6,381 nt of DNA from CAZDSS01 sp964508185 (GTDB taxonomy: Bacteria > Pseudomonadota > Alphaproteobacteria > Sphingomonadales > Govanellaceae). Under the pieces are notes generated by a model. It did no database searches, was not told where the DNA came from, and worked only from the letters and a program-made list of their open reading frames with translations. The translations under genes and the position numbers were made by a program. This document shows, piece after piece, positions 5,342-6,381 of this stretch; the stretch's first letter is position 1, and every line of letters starts with the position of its first letter. The DNA lies in NCBI GenBank assembly GCA_964508185.1, contig CAZDSS010000133.1, forward strand, positions 1 to 6,381, in the 5' to 3' direction.

Positions 5342-6381
5342 ATGGAACGGGAATCGATGGAATTCGACGTGGTCATCGTGGGCGGCGGCCCGGCGGGGCT
5401 ATCCGCCGCGATCCGGCTGCGCCAGCTGGCCGCTGAAAAGGGGCAGGACATCAGCGTCTGCGTCGTGGAGAAGGGCTCGGAAATCGGCGCCCATATCCTC
5501 TCGGGCGCGGTGATCGACCCCATCGCCCTCAACGAGCTCATCCCCGACTGGAAGGAGAAGGGCGCGCCGCTGAATACCCCGGTGACGGACAACCAGCACT
5601 GGCTGCTCACCGAGAAGAAGAAGATCGACATCCCCCATTTCCTGCTGCCGCCGCTCATGAGCAACGACGGCAACTACATCGTGAGCCTCGGCAACGTGAC
5701 CCGCTGGCTCGCCCAGCAGGCGGAGGAGCTTGGGGTCGAGATCTATCCGGGCTTCGCCGCCGCCGAGGTGCTCTATCACGAGGACGGCAGCGTCAAGGGC
5801 ATCGCCACCGGCGACATGGGCGTGGCGCGCGACGGCAGCCACAAGGACAGCTACATGCCGGGCATGGAGCTCCATGCCAAATACACCCTGTTCGCCGAAG
5901 GGGCGCGCGGGTCGCTGACCAAGGGGCTGTTCGAGAAGTTTCATCTCCGCGACGGCGTCGATCCCCAGACCTTCGGCCTCGGCGTCAAGGAACTGTGGGA
6001 GATCAAGCCCGAAAACCACAAGCCGGGCCTCGTGATCCACAGCCAGGGCTGGCCGCTCGACAACAGGACGGCGGGCGGCGGCTTCATCTATCACCTGGAG
6101 AACAACCAGGTGGCGATCGGCTTCGTCACGGCGCTCGATTATGAAAACCCCTACATCTCCCCGTTCGAGGAGATGCAGCGCTTCAAGACCCATCCTGCGA
6201 TTGCCCCCATGTTCGAGGGCGGCCGGCGCATCGCCTATGGCGCCCGCGCCATCAACGAGGGCGGCCTGCAGTCGATCCCGAAGCTCGTCTTCCCCGGCGG
6301 CGCTCTCATCGGCTGCGCCGCGGGCTTCGTCAACGTGCCGCGAATCAAGGGCAGCCACAACGCCATGAAGACCGGCATGCT
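5342..6381 (+). CDS. Electron transfer flavoprotein-ubiquinone oxidoreductase, N-terminal part
   Basis: ETF-QO accepts electrons from reduced electron transfer flavoprotein (fed by acyl-CoA and other dehydrogenases) and passes them to ubiquinone at the inner membrane. The visible 346 codons start MERESMEFDVVIVGGGPAGL, with the FAD-binding GGGPAGL at 14-20 and acidic Glu43 (VVEKG) ending the Rossmann beta strand. Then follow GAHILSGAVIDP (49-60), FAEGARGSLTKGL (184-196), the quinone-domain segment GGGFIYHLENNQVAIGF (245-261) with LDYENPYISP (265-274), and the second FAD segment FPGGALIGCAAGFVNVPRIK (317-336). The family is roughly 540-560 residues, so about 200 residues, including the C-terminal [4Fe-4S] cysteines, lie beyond the window. 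The ATG at 5342 has a purine-rich GAGAG site 6 bases upstream; an in-frame ATG at 5357 is less well placed. It is transcribed divergently from udg. The partner etfAB genes are not in the window. Confidence 0.97.
   Translation, partial: MERESMEFDVVIVGGGPAGLSAAIRLRQLAAEKGQDISVCVVEKGSEIGAHILSGAVIDPIALNELIPDWKEKGAPLNTPVTDNQHWLLTEKKKIDIPHFLLPPLMSNDGNYIVSLGNVTRWLAQQAEELGVEIYPGFAAAEVLYHEDGSVKGIATGDMGVARDGSHKDSYMPGMELHAKYTLFAEGARGSLTKGLFEKFHLRDGVDPQTFGLGVKELWEIKPENHKPGLVIHSQGWPLDNRTAGGGFIYHLENNQVAIGFVTALDYENPYISPFEEMQRFKTHPAIAPMFEGGRRIAYGARAINEGGLQSIPKLVFPGGALIGCAAGFVNVPRIKGSHNAMKTGM

Noticed and set aside
5399..6358. Long minus-strand open frame (319 codons) opposite ETF-QO
   Set aside because: Antisense shadow; the plus-strand frame carries all the conserved FAD and quinone-domain motifs.

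Overview
The window is GC-rich, densely packed bacterial chromosome and reads as an ordinary alphaproteobacterial core region. The evidence for that is the strong coding bias, the alphaproteobacterial style of the IspH, MoaB and ETF-ubiquinone oxidoreductase proteins, the quinone-linked ETF dehydrogenase itself, and a LexA site of the alphaproteobacterial GTTC-N7-GTTC type. I cannot name the genus. There are no tRNA or rRNA genes, insertion sequences, CRISPR arrays or phage genes.

Layout. Positions 1-459 (minus) hold the N-terminal 153 codons of ispH, cut by the window edge. Positions 530-1627 (minus) encode a complete radical SAM protein of the PA0069 / SplB-like (DNA repair photolyase, COG1533) type. 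Its promoter at 1657-1685 overlaps an apparent SOS box. Positions 1753-2280 (minus) are moaB, 2303-4087 (minus) a secreted Slt70-like lytic transglycosylase, and 4140-5021 (minus) a family 4-type uracil-DNA glycosylase. These three lie 22 and 52 bases apart and look like one transcription unit (udg, slt, moaB). A 320-base divergent intergenic region (5022-5341) separates them from the ETF-ubiquinone oxidoreductase gene, which runs rightward from 5342 off the window. No convincing intrinsic terminator with a U-tract was found anywhere.

Function. Most genes are housekeeping: isoprenoid precursor synthesis, molybdenum cofactor synthesis, peptidoglycan turnover and electron entry to ubiquinone. 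Two are DNA-repair related: the glycosylase and, probably, the radical SAM protein. Fe-S chemistry recurs in IspH, the radical SAM protein and ETF-QO; the glycosylase belongs to a normally Fe-S family but appears to have lost two cluster ligands.

Most interesting point. The radical SAM gene combines (a) a LexA-type site overlapping its -35 element, (b) the family's CX3CX2C cluster motif with SplB-like features, and (c) an extreme C-terminal QLSLF, which matches the bacterial sliding-clamp-binding consensus QL[SD]LF exactly. Together these suggest a damage-induced, clamp-recruited radical SAM DNA-repair enzyme. That is inference, but it is testable.
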